Numbered from the stretch's first letter, positions 7,378 through 15,116 are shown. The stretch: 17,064 nt of DNA from UBA1672 sp964015995 (GCA_964015995.1 CAXHFH010000044.1:1-17064), one strand, 5' to 3'. The notes: generated by a model from the letters alone, not told the origin. A program made the numbers and translations.

Positions 7378-7653
7378 ATGCCCTATCTTATTCTCGCACT
7401 TGGATTAATTGTTGGTCTTTTTGCACTATACCGTTTTTTCATCAAAGCTACGCCCGCCCAAATCAAAACATTTTTTCGCATTTGCATGATTATTGCATAC
7501 ACGGCAACCATGCTGTTTTTTGCAATGACGGCGCGAATTTTTATTTCAATCGGACTATTATTCTTAGGCATACCGTTTGTCATTGGATATTACCGAGAGA
7601 AAAAAAACGCGCGAAGTCAAATTGATAAAGCTTCTGATCAATCGGAAGAATAA
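7378..7653 (+). CDS. Small membrane protein resembling the N-terminal part of J-domain proteins
   Basis: 91 residues with a strong Shine-Dalgarno (AAAGGA, 7367-7372). It has a first hydrophobic helix (residues 2-18, LILALGLIVGLFALY), then FFIKATPAQIKTFFR, then further hydrophobic stretches (about 36-68), and a charged, soluble tail. The opening MPYLILALGLIVGLFALYRF and the A-x-P-A-x-I/L spacing resemble the membrane-anchored start of an alphaproteobacterial DnaJ-domain protein of roughly 230 residues. Here the chain stops where the cytoplasmic linker and J-domain would follow, and no HPD motif occurs before galU. It may be a standalone relative or a shortened gene. The resemblance is from memory and moderate; the membrane nature is clear. 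Confidence 0.7.
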   Translation: MPYLILALGLIVGLFALYRFFIKATPAQIKTFFRICMIIAYTATMLFFAMTARIFISIGLLFLGIPFVIGYYREKKNARSQIDKASDQSEE

Positions 7654-7680
7654 AATCAGCCAAAAAACAGTCTTAATTTC

Positions 7681-7717
7681 TTGCATCGCAGCAAGGAATA
7701 TGTAATTTGTGATGCAA
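7681..7717 (+). repeat. Inverted repeat TTGCATC / GATGCAA ahead of galU
   Basis: A perfect 7-base inverted repeat (7681-7687 and 7711-7717) with a 23-base spacer sits between the small membrane protein and galU, 32 bases before the galU start. No T run follows, so it is not a typical terminator. It could be an operator or a leader hairpin. Confidence 0.35.
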
Positions 7718-7749
7718 ATAAATAATATGAACAGAGAGATAATATTATT

Positions 7750-8628
7750 ATGACACAACAAAGCTTTAAGCCCGTCAGAAAAGCCGTTTTTCCTGTGGCC
7801 GGATTGGGAACACGATTTTTACCAGCCACAAAAGTTATGCCAAAGGAAATGTTACCCATCAATGACCGTCCATTGATTCAGCACGTATTTGAAGAAGCGC
7901 GCGAAGCCGGCATCGAAGAGTTCATTTTTGTTACGGGTCGTTATAAAAACATGCTGGAAGAACATTTTGACTTCCAGCCCGAGCTTGAACAAACATTGGA
8001 AGCACGCGGCAAAGACGACATGCTCGCCAAGGTACGTGATTCTGAAATGCCTGCGGGTAAACTGTTCCTGACCAGACAACCAAGACCATTGGGTTTGGGG
8101 CACGCCGTATGGTGCGCGGCAAAGCTTGTCGGTGATGAGCCATTTGCCATCATGTTGCCTGATGACATCGTGAACTATGAAAAAGGCTGTCTGTCACAAA
8201 TGATAGACTCCTACAATCAATATGGCGGTAACGTCGTTGCGGTGAAGGATGTCCCGTTAGAAGAAACCAAGAAATACGGTATTCTCGACATTGGCGAAGA
8301 TAAAGGCGATGCGGTTGCTATTAACGGCTTGGTTGAAAAGCCTGATCCCAAAGATGCACCATCGACACTGTCTATTATTGGTCGCTATATCCTTCAGCCT
8401 GAAATTTTCAAGCATCTATCCGTATTCGAAAAAGGCGCAGGTAATGAAATTCAACTTACTGATGCGATGGCTAAGTTATTAGGTAAACAAGCATTCCACG
8501 GTCTACGCTTTAAAGGTGATCATTTCGATTGCGGAAGCCGCCTTGGCTTTATCGCGGCAAACCTTGCTTATGGCTTGAAAGACCCTGAAATCGGCGAAGG
8601 CGTTGAAGAGCTTCTGAAACAATACTAA
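7750..8628 (+). CDS. galU: UTP-glucose-1-phosphate uridylyltransferase
   Basis: 292 residues, typical GalU length. It makes UDP-glucose and pyrophosphate from UTP and glucose-1-phosphate in the cytosol; UDP-glucose feeds lipopolysaccharide, capsule and osmoprotectant glucans. The nucleotide-binding signature VFPVAGLGTRFLPATKVMPK (13-32) is intact, with the GLGTR turn at 18-22. The metal/uridine region LPDD (136-139), KYGILD (175-180), VEKP (195-198) and the C-terminal FDCGSRLGFIAANLAYGL (259-276) are all as in the family. It is followed 28 bases later by the phosphomannomutase/phosphoglucomutase, which can supply its substrate, so the two are probably co-transcribed. The Shine-Dalgarno is modest (AGAGAGAT). 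No good promoter was seen upstream apart from the inverted repeat at 7681. Confidence 0.96.
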   Translation: MTQQSFKPVRKAVFPVAGLGTRFLPATKVMPKEMLPINDRPLIQHVFEEAREAGIEEFIFVTGRYKNMLEEHFDFQPELEQTLEARGKDDMLAKVRDSEMPAGKLFLTRQPRPLGLGHAVWCAAKLVGDEPFAIMLPDDIVNYEKGCLSQMIDSYNQYGGNVVAVKDVPLEETKKYGILDIGEDKGDAVAINGLVEKPDPKDAPSTLSIIGRYILQPEIFKHLSVFEKGAGNEIQLTDAMAKLLGKQAFHGLRFKGDHFDCGSRLGFIAANLAYGLKDPEIGEGVEELLKQY

Positions 8629-8656
8629 TAAAATTGACGAGAAAGAGAACAAGATA

Positions 8657-10051
8657 ATGAGCTACACATTTGATCCAACAATCCTGCGCGAATACGACAT
8701 TCGCGGTCAAATCGATAAGAACCTGTCCGAAGATGATGCCTATGCTTTAGGGCGCGCATTCGGAACGTTTATTCAGAAAAAAGACGCTATCGGTTCCGAT
8801 CATGTTGTTTGTGTTGGATATGACGGACGGAACAGCTCTCCTGCTCTATCTTCTCGTTTGTGCGAAGGGTTAAAAGAAACAGGTGTGCGCGTAATATCCG
8901 TTGGCCTTGGCCCAACACCGATGCTGTATTTCTCGGTCAAACACTTAAATGCCGACGCAGGTATTATGGTCACAGGATCACACAACCCGTCTGATTATAA
9001 CGGTTTCAAAATGACCTTGAACAAAGCTCCCATTTTTGGTGAAACCATTCAAGCCATCGGCACTCTATCTGCAGCTGGTGATATTACACAGGGCGAAGGC
9101 TCTGTTGAAGAATTCGACATTAAAGATATTTATGTCGACCGCCTGATGCAAGATCTGGAACTGACACGCGACATGACCATCGCATGGGACGCCGGAAACG
9201 GCGCAGCGGGTGAGATCCTTCAACTATTAGCCAAGAAAATCCCCGGTAAGCATCATTTACTATTCGAAGACATTGATGGTGACTTCCCCAATCACCACCC
9301 TGATCCGACAGTTGATAAGAACTTGGTTGATTTGCAGAAATTGGTGCGTGAAGAAAACTGTGACCTTGGCATCGCCTTTGATGGCGATGGCGACCGTATC
9401 GGTGTCGTCGATGAAAATGGCGCGGTGCTACGTTGTGACATCTTGATGACCATCTATGCTCGTGAAGTGATTGAAAATAACCCCGGCGCGGCAATCATTG
9501 GTGATGTTAAATGTTCACAAGTCATGTTTGACGAAATCAACAAAATGGGCGGCAAGGCCGTGATGTGGAAAACCGGCCACTCTTTGATTAAAGATAAGAT
9601 GCAAGAATTGAATGCCCCCCTCGCCGGAGAACTTTCAGGACATATCTTCTTTGCCGATAAATATTACGGTTTTGATGACGCGCTCTATTGCTCTGTTCGA
9701 TTGCTAAACGCACTGTCAAAAGCAGATGGCGGCCTTTCAAGCCTGACGAGCCACTTGCCAGTATTATTCAACACGCCTGAACTCCGTATCGAAGTCAACG
9801 AAGCAGAAAAATTCGAGCTTGTGCCACGTGTATTTGAAAGCCTAAAAGCGCAAGCCAATGATAATGCGGAGCTGGACGATATTGACGGTGTGCGGGTATC
9901 AACACCTGATGGTTGGTGGCTTTTACGTCCATCAAACACACAAGATGTTTTGGTCGCGCGCGTTGAAGCCAGCAGCGAAGAAGGCCTGCAACGTTTGAAA
10001 AATATGGCGGGTGAAGAAGTCAAAAAAATAGGGTATACTCTGCAATTCTAA
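8657..10051 (+). CDS. Phosphomannomutase / phosphoglucomutase (AlgC-like)
   Basis: 464 residues, matching the bacterial AlgC/ManB group of the alpha-D-phosphohexomutase superfamily. It interconverts hexose-6- and hexose-1-phosphate through a phosphoserine. Four motifs appear in order. The catalytic loop is TGSHNP with Ser108. The Mg2+ loop is DGDGDR (242-247). The sugar-specificity loop is GELSGH (324-329), whose Glu-x-Ser pattern is usual for enzymes taking mannose or glucose phosphates. The phosphate-binding loop is RPSNTQD (424-430), where the last residues are more often TEP. The N-terminal FDPTILREYDIRG is also typical. Product glucose-1-phosphate would go straight to GalU, encoded just upstream. 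The Shine-Dalgarno is GAGAA-type, about 8-12 bases before ATG 8657. chpT begins 50 bases after the stop, with no terminator seen between. Confidence 0.94.
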   Translation: MSYTFDPTILREYDIRGQIDKNLSEDDAYALGRAFGTFIQKKDAIGSDHVVCVGYDGRNSSPALSSRLCEGLKETGVRVISVGLGPTPMLYFSVKHLNADAGIMVTGSHNPSDYNGFKMTLNKAPIFGETIQAIGTLSAAGDITQGEGSVEEFDIKDIYVDRLMQDLELTRDMTIAWDAGNGAAGEILQLLAKKIPGKHHLLFEDIDGDFPNHHPDPTVDKNLVDLQKLVREENCDLGIAFDGDGDRIGVVDENGAVLRCDILMTIYAREVIENNPGAAIIGDVKCSQVMFDEINKMGGKAVMWKTGHSLIKDKMQELNAPLAGELSGHIFFADKYYGFDDALYCSVRLLNALSKADGGLSSLTSHLPVLFNTPELRIEVNEAEKFELVPRVFESLKAQANDNAELDDIDGVRVSTPDGWWLLRPSNTQDVLVARVEASSEEGLQRLKNMAGEEVKKIGYTLQF

Positions 10052-10101
10052 TCGCCGAATCATATCGGCATCACAATGTGTAATCCGATAAGGTCGTGTA
10101 A

Positions 10102-10734
10102 ATGAGTGCAGAAAATACTGTAAGACTTCTTGAACTTGTATCCTCTAAAATATGTCATGATTTGATCAGCCCTGTTGGCGCTGTCTCTAATGGTGTGGAA
10201 ATACTTGAAGAAATGGGCGCTGACGATGATGTCACGGCTCTGATCTCTTTCAGTGCTGCACAAGCCAATGCAAAACTAAAAACTTTGCGCTTGGCCTATG
10301 GTCTCGGCGGTGCTGATACAGGTATAAGGCTGGAGGAAATTCACCAGACGTTCAACGAATTCATCACAGGCGACAACCGTGTAAAACAGGACTGGGATGC
10401 ACATCTTGATCTTGGGTTTGAGCCCAAAACAGGCTTTCCCAAAATATTGATGTGCTCTTTATTGTTGGCCTCTGAAGCACTTCCAAAAGGTGGAACGATT
10501 TCAGTATCAGCAGAAGACAACGATACGATTTTGGTTATGGGACATGGCGAAAATGCAAACTTTCGTGACGGTGTAACCAATGCCCTGATGCTGGAAACCC
10601 CCGCCAATGATCTCGCCCCGAAACTTATTCACCCTTATATCACGGGTCTTTTTGCCCAAATATACGGATTTGATATTACAACGGATACATCACAAACCGA
10701 TTCAATATCTCTGCGCGTAAAACAAAACGCCTAA
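10102..10734 (+). CDS. chpT: Histidine phosphotransferase ChpT
   Basis: 210 residues. ChpT accepts phosphate from the hybrid kinase CckA and passes it to CtrA and CpdR in the alphaproteobacterial cell-cycle relay. It is a dimeric pseudo-histidine-kinase with a four-helix bundle and a degenerate ATPase-like domain. The phospho-accepting helix is evident: ICHDLISPVGAVSNGVEIL with His19. The following AAQANAKLKTLRLAYG corresponds to the second helix of the bundle. The C-terminal half (about 80-205) has the fold pattern but none of the N, G1 or G2 boxes of active kinases, as expected for ChpT. A Shine-Dalgarno AAGG lies about 8 bases before the ATG. The mini-CheA gene starts 26 bases downstream of its stop, suggesting one transcript. 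Confidence 0.92.
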   Translation: MSAENTVRLLELVSSKICHDLISPVGAVSNGVEILEEMGADDDVTALISFSAAQANAKLKTLRLAYGLGGADTGIRLEEIHQTFNEFITGDNRVKQDWDAHLDLGFEPKTGFPKILMCSLLLASEALPKGGTISVSAEDNDTILVMGHGENANFRDGVTNALMLETPANDLAPKLIHPYITGLFAQIYGFDITTDTSQTDSISLRVKQNA

Positions 10735-10760
10735 AGCGCACAAACACGGAGACGCGCAAC

Positions 10761-11753
10761 ATGGACGAACTCACAAGCGACTTTGTAGCAGAAACAAATG
10801 ATAACCTTGACGATCTTCATGCCGATTTAATTGCACTGGAAACCTCACCGAATACAGAACACATCGCAAAAATATTTCGTTTTTTTCACACAGTGAAAGG
10901 CTCTTGTAGCTTTCTAAACTTCGAACACTTAGAGAAACTCGCGCACAATGCGGAAGACCTGCTCGTCAAATTAGATACGGATGCATCCATCACGCCGCAC
11001 CATATCACCCTGATTTACGACAGTATAAACGCCATCAAAAGCAGCGTTGATGCGATAGAACAAAACGGCGTAGAGACCGAGTGCAACCATGATGAACTTA
11101 TTAAACGCCTCAACACTCCCCACGATGATAAAACGACTGTCTCAGCAATCCGCAAGATTTATGACACCCTGTCTGCAGCAGATAAAAAGAAAGAGGCAGC
11201 CCCCCTTAGTGAGGCCTTTAAAAAACTGCCTGCCGTTATTGATGATCTGAATAAAAAACTAAATAAAACAGTCGCTTTGAGTATTAAAGGCGGAAATGTG
11301 CAATGCCCTGCCCTTGTTGTTGAGAAACTAAAAGCCCCACTACTCCACATGGTTCGCAACGCCGTCGATCACGGCATCGAATCCCCTGAAAAACGAAAAA
11401 ATATTGGCAAAGAGGAATCTGGAACAATCAACATTGTCGCAACATCAGAAGGTAATCACGTGATTATTAAAATATCTGATGACGGGCAAGGTATAGATGA
11501 GCACGCATTAAAAGAAGACATTATAAGTCACAGATTAATCACAGCCGATGCAATAAACAGCCTAAGCCGACGAGACCTGCTCCAGTTTATATTCAAATCC
11601 GGCATTTCCTCGGCAGATCAAATATCACATACATCCGGGCGCGGCGTCGGCATGGATGTTGCCTATACCAACATAGTCGAGTTGGGCGGAGCCATTGAAA
11701 TAGAGAGCATTCAGGGTAATGGGTGTTGTTTTACAATAAAAATCCCCTACTAA
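10761..11753 (+). CDS. Short CheA-like histidine kinase: HPt plus ATPase, no CheW-like domain
   Basis: 330 residues, about half a normal CheA. The N-terminal HPt domain (about 1-120) carries the phosphorylatable His43 in FFHTVKGSCSFLNF. A short helical stretch (about 125-165, PLSEAFKKLPAVIDDLNKKL) stands where the CheA dimerisation (P3) domain ends, so P3 looks reduced. The catalytic P4 domain (about 165-330) is complete: N box HMVRNAVDHGIE (197-208, Asn200), G1 DDGQGID (240-246), FKSGISSA (278-285) and G2 SGRGVGMD (292-299). The chain ends right after P4 (FTIKIPY), so the P5 domain that docks CheW and receptors is absent, and no remnant is seen in the next 168 bases. P2 is also not evident. 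It lies between chpT and a CheY-like gene. It probably phosphorylates that receiver, and may exchange phosphate with the ChpT/CtrA relay (inference). Confidence 0.9.
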   Translation: MDELTSDFVAETNDNLDDLHADLIALETSPNTEHIAKIFRFFHTVKGSCSFLNFEHLEKLAHNAEDLLVKLDTDASITPHHITLIYDSINAIKSSVDAIEQNGVETECNHDELIKRLNTPHDDKTTVSAIRKIYDTLSAADKKKEAAPLSEAFKKLPAVIDDLNKKLNKTVALSIKGGNVQCPALVVEKLKAPLLHMVRNAVDHGIESPEKRKNIGKEESGTINIVATSEGNHVIIKISDDGQGIDEHALKEDIISHRLITADAINSLSRRDLLQFIFKSGISSADQISHTSGRGVGMDVAYTNIVELGGAIEIESIQGNGCCFTIKIPY

Positions 11754-11921
11754 TCTTGTGCAATACTGGGAATCTGTTCGCTTATCCCAATTAAATACGG
11801 CACACTGCTTTTGAATAAACGGTAAGATGCTAATGTATTAGTGTCCTGTCCGATGTTTAGAATATGTTTATATTTGTAGATTACTGTTTACTTGCTAGGG
11901 TCGCCTGCGTAAGGGGAAAAA

Positions 11922-12293
11922 ATGAAATCTTGTTTAGTCATTGATGACAGTCGGGTCGTTCGAAAAGTTGCCAGCAGAATCATGTTTGATTTAGGGTTCG
12001 ACTGCCGTGAAGCCGAAGACGGCCAAAAAGCGTGTGATGCGTGCGAAGAATCAATGCCTGATGCCATTATTCTGGACTGGAATATGCCCATTATGAGCGG
12101 GATCGAATTTCTAGAAAGACTCCGTAAGATGGAAGGTGGCGAGGATACAAAAGTTGTCTTTTGCACAACCGAAAGTGATGTAAACCACATTCAGCGCGCC
12201 ATGAAAACAGGTGCAAATGAATACATCATGAAACCTTTCGACAGCGAGATCATAAGATCCAAATTCATCCAAATCGGCCTTATCGAGAGTTAA
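11922..12293 (+). CDS. CheY-like single-domain response regulator
   Basis: 123 residues, receiver domain only, no output domain. The acidic pocket is Asp8-Asp9 (VIDDS), the phospho-acceptor is Asp52 (ILDWNMP), the switch residue is Thr83 (FCTTE) and the conserved lysine is Lys104 (MKPF). The ANEYIMKPFDSEII end is typical of alphaproteobacterial chemosensory receivers. A strong AAGGGG Shine-Dalgarno lies just before ATG 11922. A 168-base spacer separates it from the mini-CheA gene, and no convincing promoter or terminator could be fixed there. It is the natural phosphate acceptor for the neighbouring kinase; the final target (motor, CtrA pathway or other) cannot be told. Confidence 0.93.
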   Translation: MKSCLVIDDSRVVRKVASRIMFDLGFDCREAEDGQKACDACEESMPDAIILDWNMPIMSGIEFLERLRKMEGGEDTKVVFCTTESDVNHIQRAMKTGANEYIMKPFDSEIIRSKFIQIGLIES

Positions 12294-12318
12294 AAAACTT
12301 ACAGTGCTTATTACAAAC

Positions 12319-12386
12319 GGCTGTTGATCCCGCGCCATAATCACTGATAAACATAGATATATAAAAAACAGCCTTGTATGCACAAG
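12319..12386 (+). repeat. Inverted repeat and small hairpin in the cheR leader
   Basis: GGCTGTT (12319-12325) and AACAGCC (12367-12373) form a perfect 7-base inverted repeat 41 bases apart. Directly overlapping its right arm is a tight hairpin CTTGT-ATGC-ACAAG (12373-12386). Both lie between the receiver gene and the CheR start at 12410. They could form a mutually exclusive leader structure, or be incidental. Confidence 0.3.
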
Positions 12387-12409
12387 CAAAGCGGATTAGG
12401 TAATCAGAA

Positions 12410-13243
12410 ATGAATATTGCAGATTTCGAAATTTATAAGGATCTTTTGAAAGAAAAATCCGGCCTGAGCCTTACGCAAGATAAAGCATATCTGATCAGAT
12501 CACGGCTCAATCCAATTTCCAAAAAATGGGGCTATGACAATATCTCTGTCATGACCCATGTCCTTCGTGGCGTTCCGCCCAAAGACCTGATTGATGATAT
12601 TATAGAGGCCATGACAACCGGCGACACATCTTTCTTTCGGAATAAAAAGGCGTTTGATGTTATCAGAGATACGGTTTTACCTTATTACCTAAGCAGACAA
12701 GGCGGCGATAAACACATTAAGATATGGTGTACGGCTGCGTCTAGCGGACAAGAGCCTTACTCTCTGGCAATGCTTCTTAAGGAAGAACAAGAAAATATGC
12801 CTGACTGGCGTTTTACAATCACCGCGAGCGATATATCGCATGAGATTTTAGAACGCGCCAAAGAAGGCGTATATACGCAATTCGAATCACAGCGCGGCTT
12901 ATCCGTTTCGATGTTGATGAAATATTTCTCTCAAAATGGCAATACATGGTCACTGAGTGATGAGATTAAACAGATGGTTCAATTCAAAGACTTTAACCTT
13001 TTGGATGACATGTCAAATATGGGGCAATTCGATATTATATTCTGCCGTAATGTTCTGGTTTATTTTGACGAAGAAACAAGAAGAGACGTCTTAAGTCGCT
13101 TGAACGGACAGTTGGCAGATGACGGCCTTTTATTCCTTGGATACGATGAAAATATTATTGAAGCCACAGAAGACTTCAAGGCCGTTACAAACTGCTCCGG
13201 CATTTACGCAAAATCAGAAAGCAATCATCTTTCTACCGCGTAA
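12410..13243 (+). CDS. cheR: CheR-type protein-glutamate methyltransferase
   Basis: 277 residues, the standard CheR size. CheR methylates glutamates of chemoreceptors using S-adenosylmethionine. The N-terminal helical CheR_N domain covers about 1-70 (YKDLLKEKSGLSLTQDKAYLI.SRL). TTGDTSFFRN (69-78) corresponds to the TxxETxFFR motif with Asp in place of Glu. The SAM-binding loop is WCTAASSGQEPYSLAML (106-122), equivalent to the usual STGEEPYS with two conservative changes. ASDIS (139-143) holds the ribose-binding acid, and FDIIFCRNVLVYFD (207-220) is the family signature. No C-terminal tetratricopeptide or pentapeptide-binding extension is present. A TTAGGTAA Shine-Dalgarno lies about 10 bases before the ATG. 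No receptor or CheB gene is near, so its substrate must be encoded elsewhere. Confidence 0.93.
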   Translation: MNIADFEIYKDLLKEKSGLSLTQDKAYLIRSRLNPISKKWGYDNISVMTHVLRGVPPKDLIDDIIEAMTTGDTSFFRNKKAFDVIRDTVLPYYLSRQGGDKHIKIWCTAASSGQEPYSLAMLLKEEQENMPDWRFTITASDISHEILERAKEGVYTQFESQRGLSVSMLMKYFSQNGNTWSLSDEIKQMVQFKDFNLLDDMSNMGQFDIIFCRNVLVYFDEETRRDVLSRLNGQLADDGLLFLGYDENIIEATEDFKAVTNCSGIYAKSESNHLSTA

Positions 13244-13275
13244 AATTTGTTTCCGTAAAAATACGCCCCGCACTA

Positions 13276-13304
13276 TTGCACCCTTATTCATTTATGATTA
13301 TAGT
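13276..13304 (+). promoter_or_regulatory. Sigma-70-type promoter for purH
   Basis: TTGCAC (13276-13281) and TATAGT (13299-13304) are separated by exactly 17 bases, in the 107-base gap between cheR and purH. Transcription would begin near 13311, about 40 bases before the purH start. purH is therefore likely to be expressed independently of the signalling genes. Confidence 0.65.
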
Positions 13305-13350
13305 CCGCGCCTGTACACGACAACCAGACACAAATCTTAAGGCGCAAACC

Positions 13351-14955
13351 ATGAACACCCCGATCATCAGTGACCCCAAAGCAAAAAAGATTAAGCGTGC
13401 GCTTATCTCTGTTTCCAACAAAGAAAACATCGAAGACTTCGCGCGTAAATTGGAAGCATTCGGTGTAGAAATTCTTTCGACTGGCGGAACGGCAAAAGCC
13501 CTAAGAGAAGCCGGAATAGCGGTTAAAGATGTATCAGAACACACAGGTTTTCCGGAAATCATGGAAGGCCGCGTCAAGACGCTCCACCCTTCTATCCATG
13601 GCGGTATCTTGGGCAAACATGACAACGACGATCATATTAAGGCCATGGACGATAATGACATACAACCCATTGATATGGTTGTGATTAATCTATATCCGTT
13701 TGTTGAAACCATCCTGAGCGATGCCAATTTTTCCGAATGTATTGAAAATATTGATATTGGTGGCCCTGCGATGATCCGTGCCGCTGCAAAGAATCACGAG
13801 CATGTGGCCGTCATCACAGATCCACAAGATTATGATCGCGTTTTAGAGAGCATGAAAAAACATGACGGCGCGGTTACATATAAAATAAGACAGACACTTG
13901 CCTTCACAGCGTTCTCAATGACCGCGACCTATGATTCCAGCATCGCAAGCTGGTTCGCGCAACAGACAAAAGAAGAAGCACCTCGCCGCATTAGTTTTGC
14001 GGGTACGCTCAAACAGAAACTTCGTTATGGCGAAAATCCGCATCAAAATGCGTCACTTTACCTTGTCGATAACGGCATCCGCCCGGGCGCCGCACGCGCA
14101 AGCCAAGTACAGGGCAAGGAACTTTCCTATAATAACTTGAATGACACCGACGCCGCCTTTGAATTGGTCAGTGAATTTGAGAAACCAACGATTTCGATAA
14201 TCAAACACGCCAACCCTTGTGGCGTCGCTAGTGATAACGATATTGTTAAAGCCTATAAAAAGGCATTGATGTGTGATCAAACCAGCGCCTTTGGTGGCAT
14301 CATCGCGCTGAACCAAACACTCACTAAAGAATTAGCGTCTCTAATCATCGAACGATTCTTCGAGGTTGTCATCGCCCCCTCTATTGAAGGTGAGGCTATT
14401 GATATCCTTCAGCAAAAAAAGAAAATCCGTGTCCTGACCACAGGTAGCATGCCGGATTCTGATCAAAATATCCCTATGGTCAAACGCATTGCGGGCGGCC
14501 TTTTGGTTCAAGATGCCGATAACCACATCATCGACAGTGAAACAATGAAAACCGTGACCGACCGCGAACCCACCAAAAAGGAAATGGAAGACCTCCTCTT
14601 CGCCTTTACCGTTGCTAAACACGTTAAGTCCAATGCCATTGTGTACGCGAAAGACGGCGCCACAGTTGGAATCGGCGCAGGACAGATGAGTAGAATCGAT
14701 TCGTCACGTATCGCCGCCCTAAAAGCACAAGAAGCCGCCAAAGACGCTGGCTGGGATGAACCTTTAACAATCGGGTCAGTTGTCGCATCAGATGCGTTCT
14801 TCCCGTTTGCAGACGGCCTTATCGCCGCTGCCGATGCTGGTGTGACCGCTGTGATTCAACCTGGCGGATCAATTCGCGATCAGGAAGTCATTGACGCCGC
14901 CAACGAACGCGGCCTTGCGATGGTGTTCACAGGCATGCGCCATTTCCGACACTAA
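13351..14955 (+). CDS. purH: Bifunctional AICAR transformylase / IMP cyclohydrolase
   Basis: 534 residues. PurH does the last two steps of purine synthesis: formylation of AICAR with 10-formyl-tetrahydrofolate, then closure to IMP, in the cytosol. The N-terminal MGS-like cyclohydrolase domain (about 15-210) shows SVSNKENI, STGGTAKAL and FPEIMEGRVKTLHPSIHGGI. The transformylase domain (about 215-534) shows LRYGENPHQNASLY, the catalytic Lys-His in IKHANPCGVA, SAFGGIIALN, VKSNAIVYAKDGATVGIG and SDAFFPFADG. The start at ATG 13351 follows AAGGCG by about 6 bases. An in-frame TTG at 13276 would begin inside the promoter -35 box and is rejected. All key motifs are intact. Confidence 0.97.
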   Translation: MNTPIISDPKAKKIKRALISVSNKENIEDFARKLEAFGVEILSTGGTAKALREAGIAVKDVSEHTGFPEIMEGRVKTLHPSIHGGILGKHDNDDHIKAMDDNDIQPIDMVVINLYPFVETILSDANFSECIENIDIGGPAMIRAAAKNHEHVAVITDPQDYDRVLESMKKHDGAVTYKIRQTLAFTAFSMTATYDSSIASWFAQQTKEEAPRRISFAGTLKQKLRYGENPHQNASLYLVDNGIRPGAARASQVQGKELSYNNLNDTDAAFELVSEFEKPTISIIKHANPCGVASDNDIVKAYKKALMCDQTSAFGGIIALNQTLTKELASLIIERFFEVVIAPSIEGEAIDILQQKKKIRVLTTGSMPDSDQNIPMVKRIAGGLLVQDADNHIIDSETMKTVTDREPTKKEMEDLLFAFTVAKHVKSNAIVYAKDGATVGIGAGQMSRIDSSRIAALKAQEAAKDAGWDEPLTIGSVVASDAFFPFADGLIAAADAGVTAVIQPGGSIRDQEVIDAANERGLAMVFTGMRHFRH

Positions 14956-14980
14956 CTGCCTTTTCAATTACATAAAACAC

Positions 14981-15010
14981 TTGCACAAAAGCTTTCATTT
15001 ACCCTATACT
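14981..15010 (+). promoter_or_regulatory. Sigma-70-type promoter upstream of the large open reading frame
   Basis: TTGCAC (14981-14986) and TATACT (15005-15010) are 18 bases apart. The -35 hexamer is identical to that of the purH promoter. Transcription starting near 15017 would leave a leader of about 207 bases before the ATG at 15224. A second perfect TATAAT occurs at 15103-15108 but has no recognisable -35 at the right distance. Confidence 0.55.
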
Positions 15011-15030
15011 TCACGTAAGTAATTAAAAAA

Positions 15031-15116
15031 AGCACGAAAATGTGCTAGTATTTTAGGTGATAAGAGAGCAGCAATATGCACACAATTCAAAGACTACAGT
15101 TGTATAATACGCTCTC
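15031..15116 (+). other. Potentially structured leader RNA
   Basis: Within the leader, AGCAC (15031-15035) pairs with GTGCT (15042-15046), followed by a weak TATTTT stretch. GAGAGC (15064-15069) pairs with GCTCTC (15111-15116), closing a 41-base region in which ACAAT (15082-15086) can pair with GTTGT (15099-15103, one wobble). I recognise no known riboswitch consensus. The pairings are short, so this is a candidate only. Confidence 0.3.

Noticed and set aside
10054..10069. GCCGA/TCGGC hairpin between the phosphomutase and chpT as a terminator
   Set aside because: The stem has only 5 pairs and no T run follows.
11758..11791. TGGGA/TCCCA pairing after the mini-CheA gene as a terminator
   Set aside because: Short stem, long loop and no T run.
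11754..11921. Remnant of a CheA P5 or CheW gene after the mini-CheA
   Set aside because: The gap is only 168 bases, has several stops in the plus frames and no CheW-like motif.
13276..13350. Upstream extension of purH to TTG 13276
   Set aside because: It would start within the promoter -35 box, and the extra residues are not PurH-like; ATG 13351 has a proper ribosome site.
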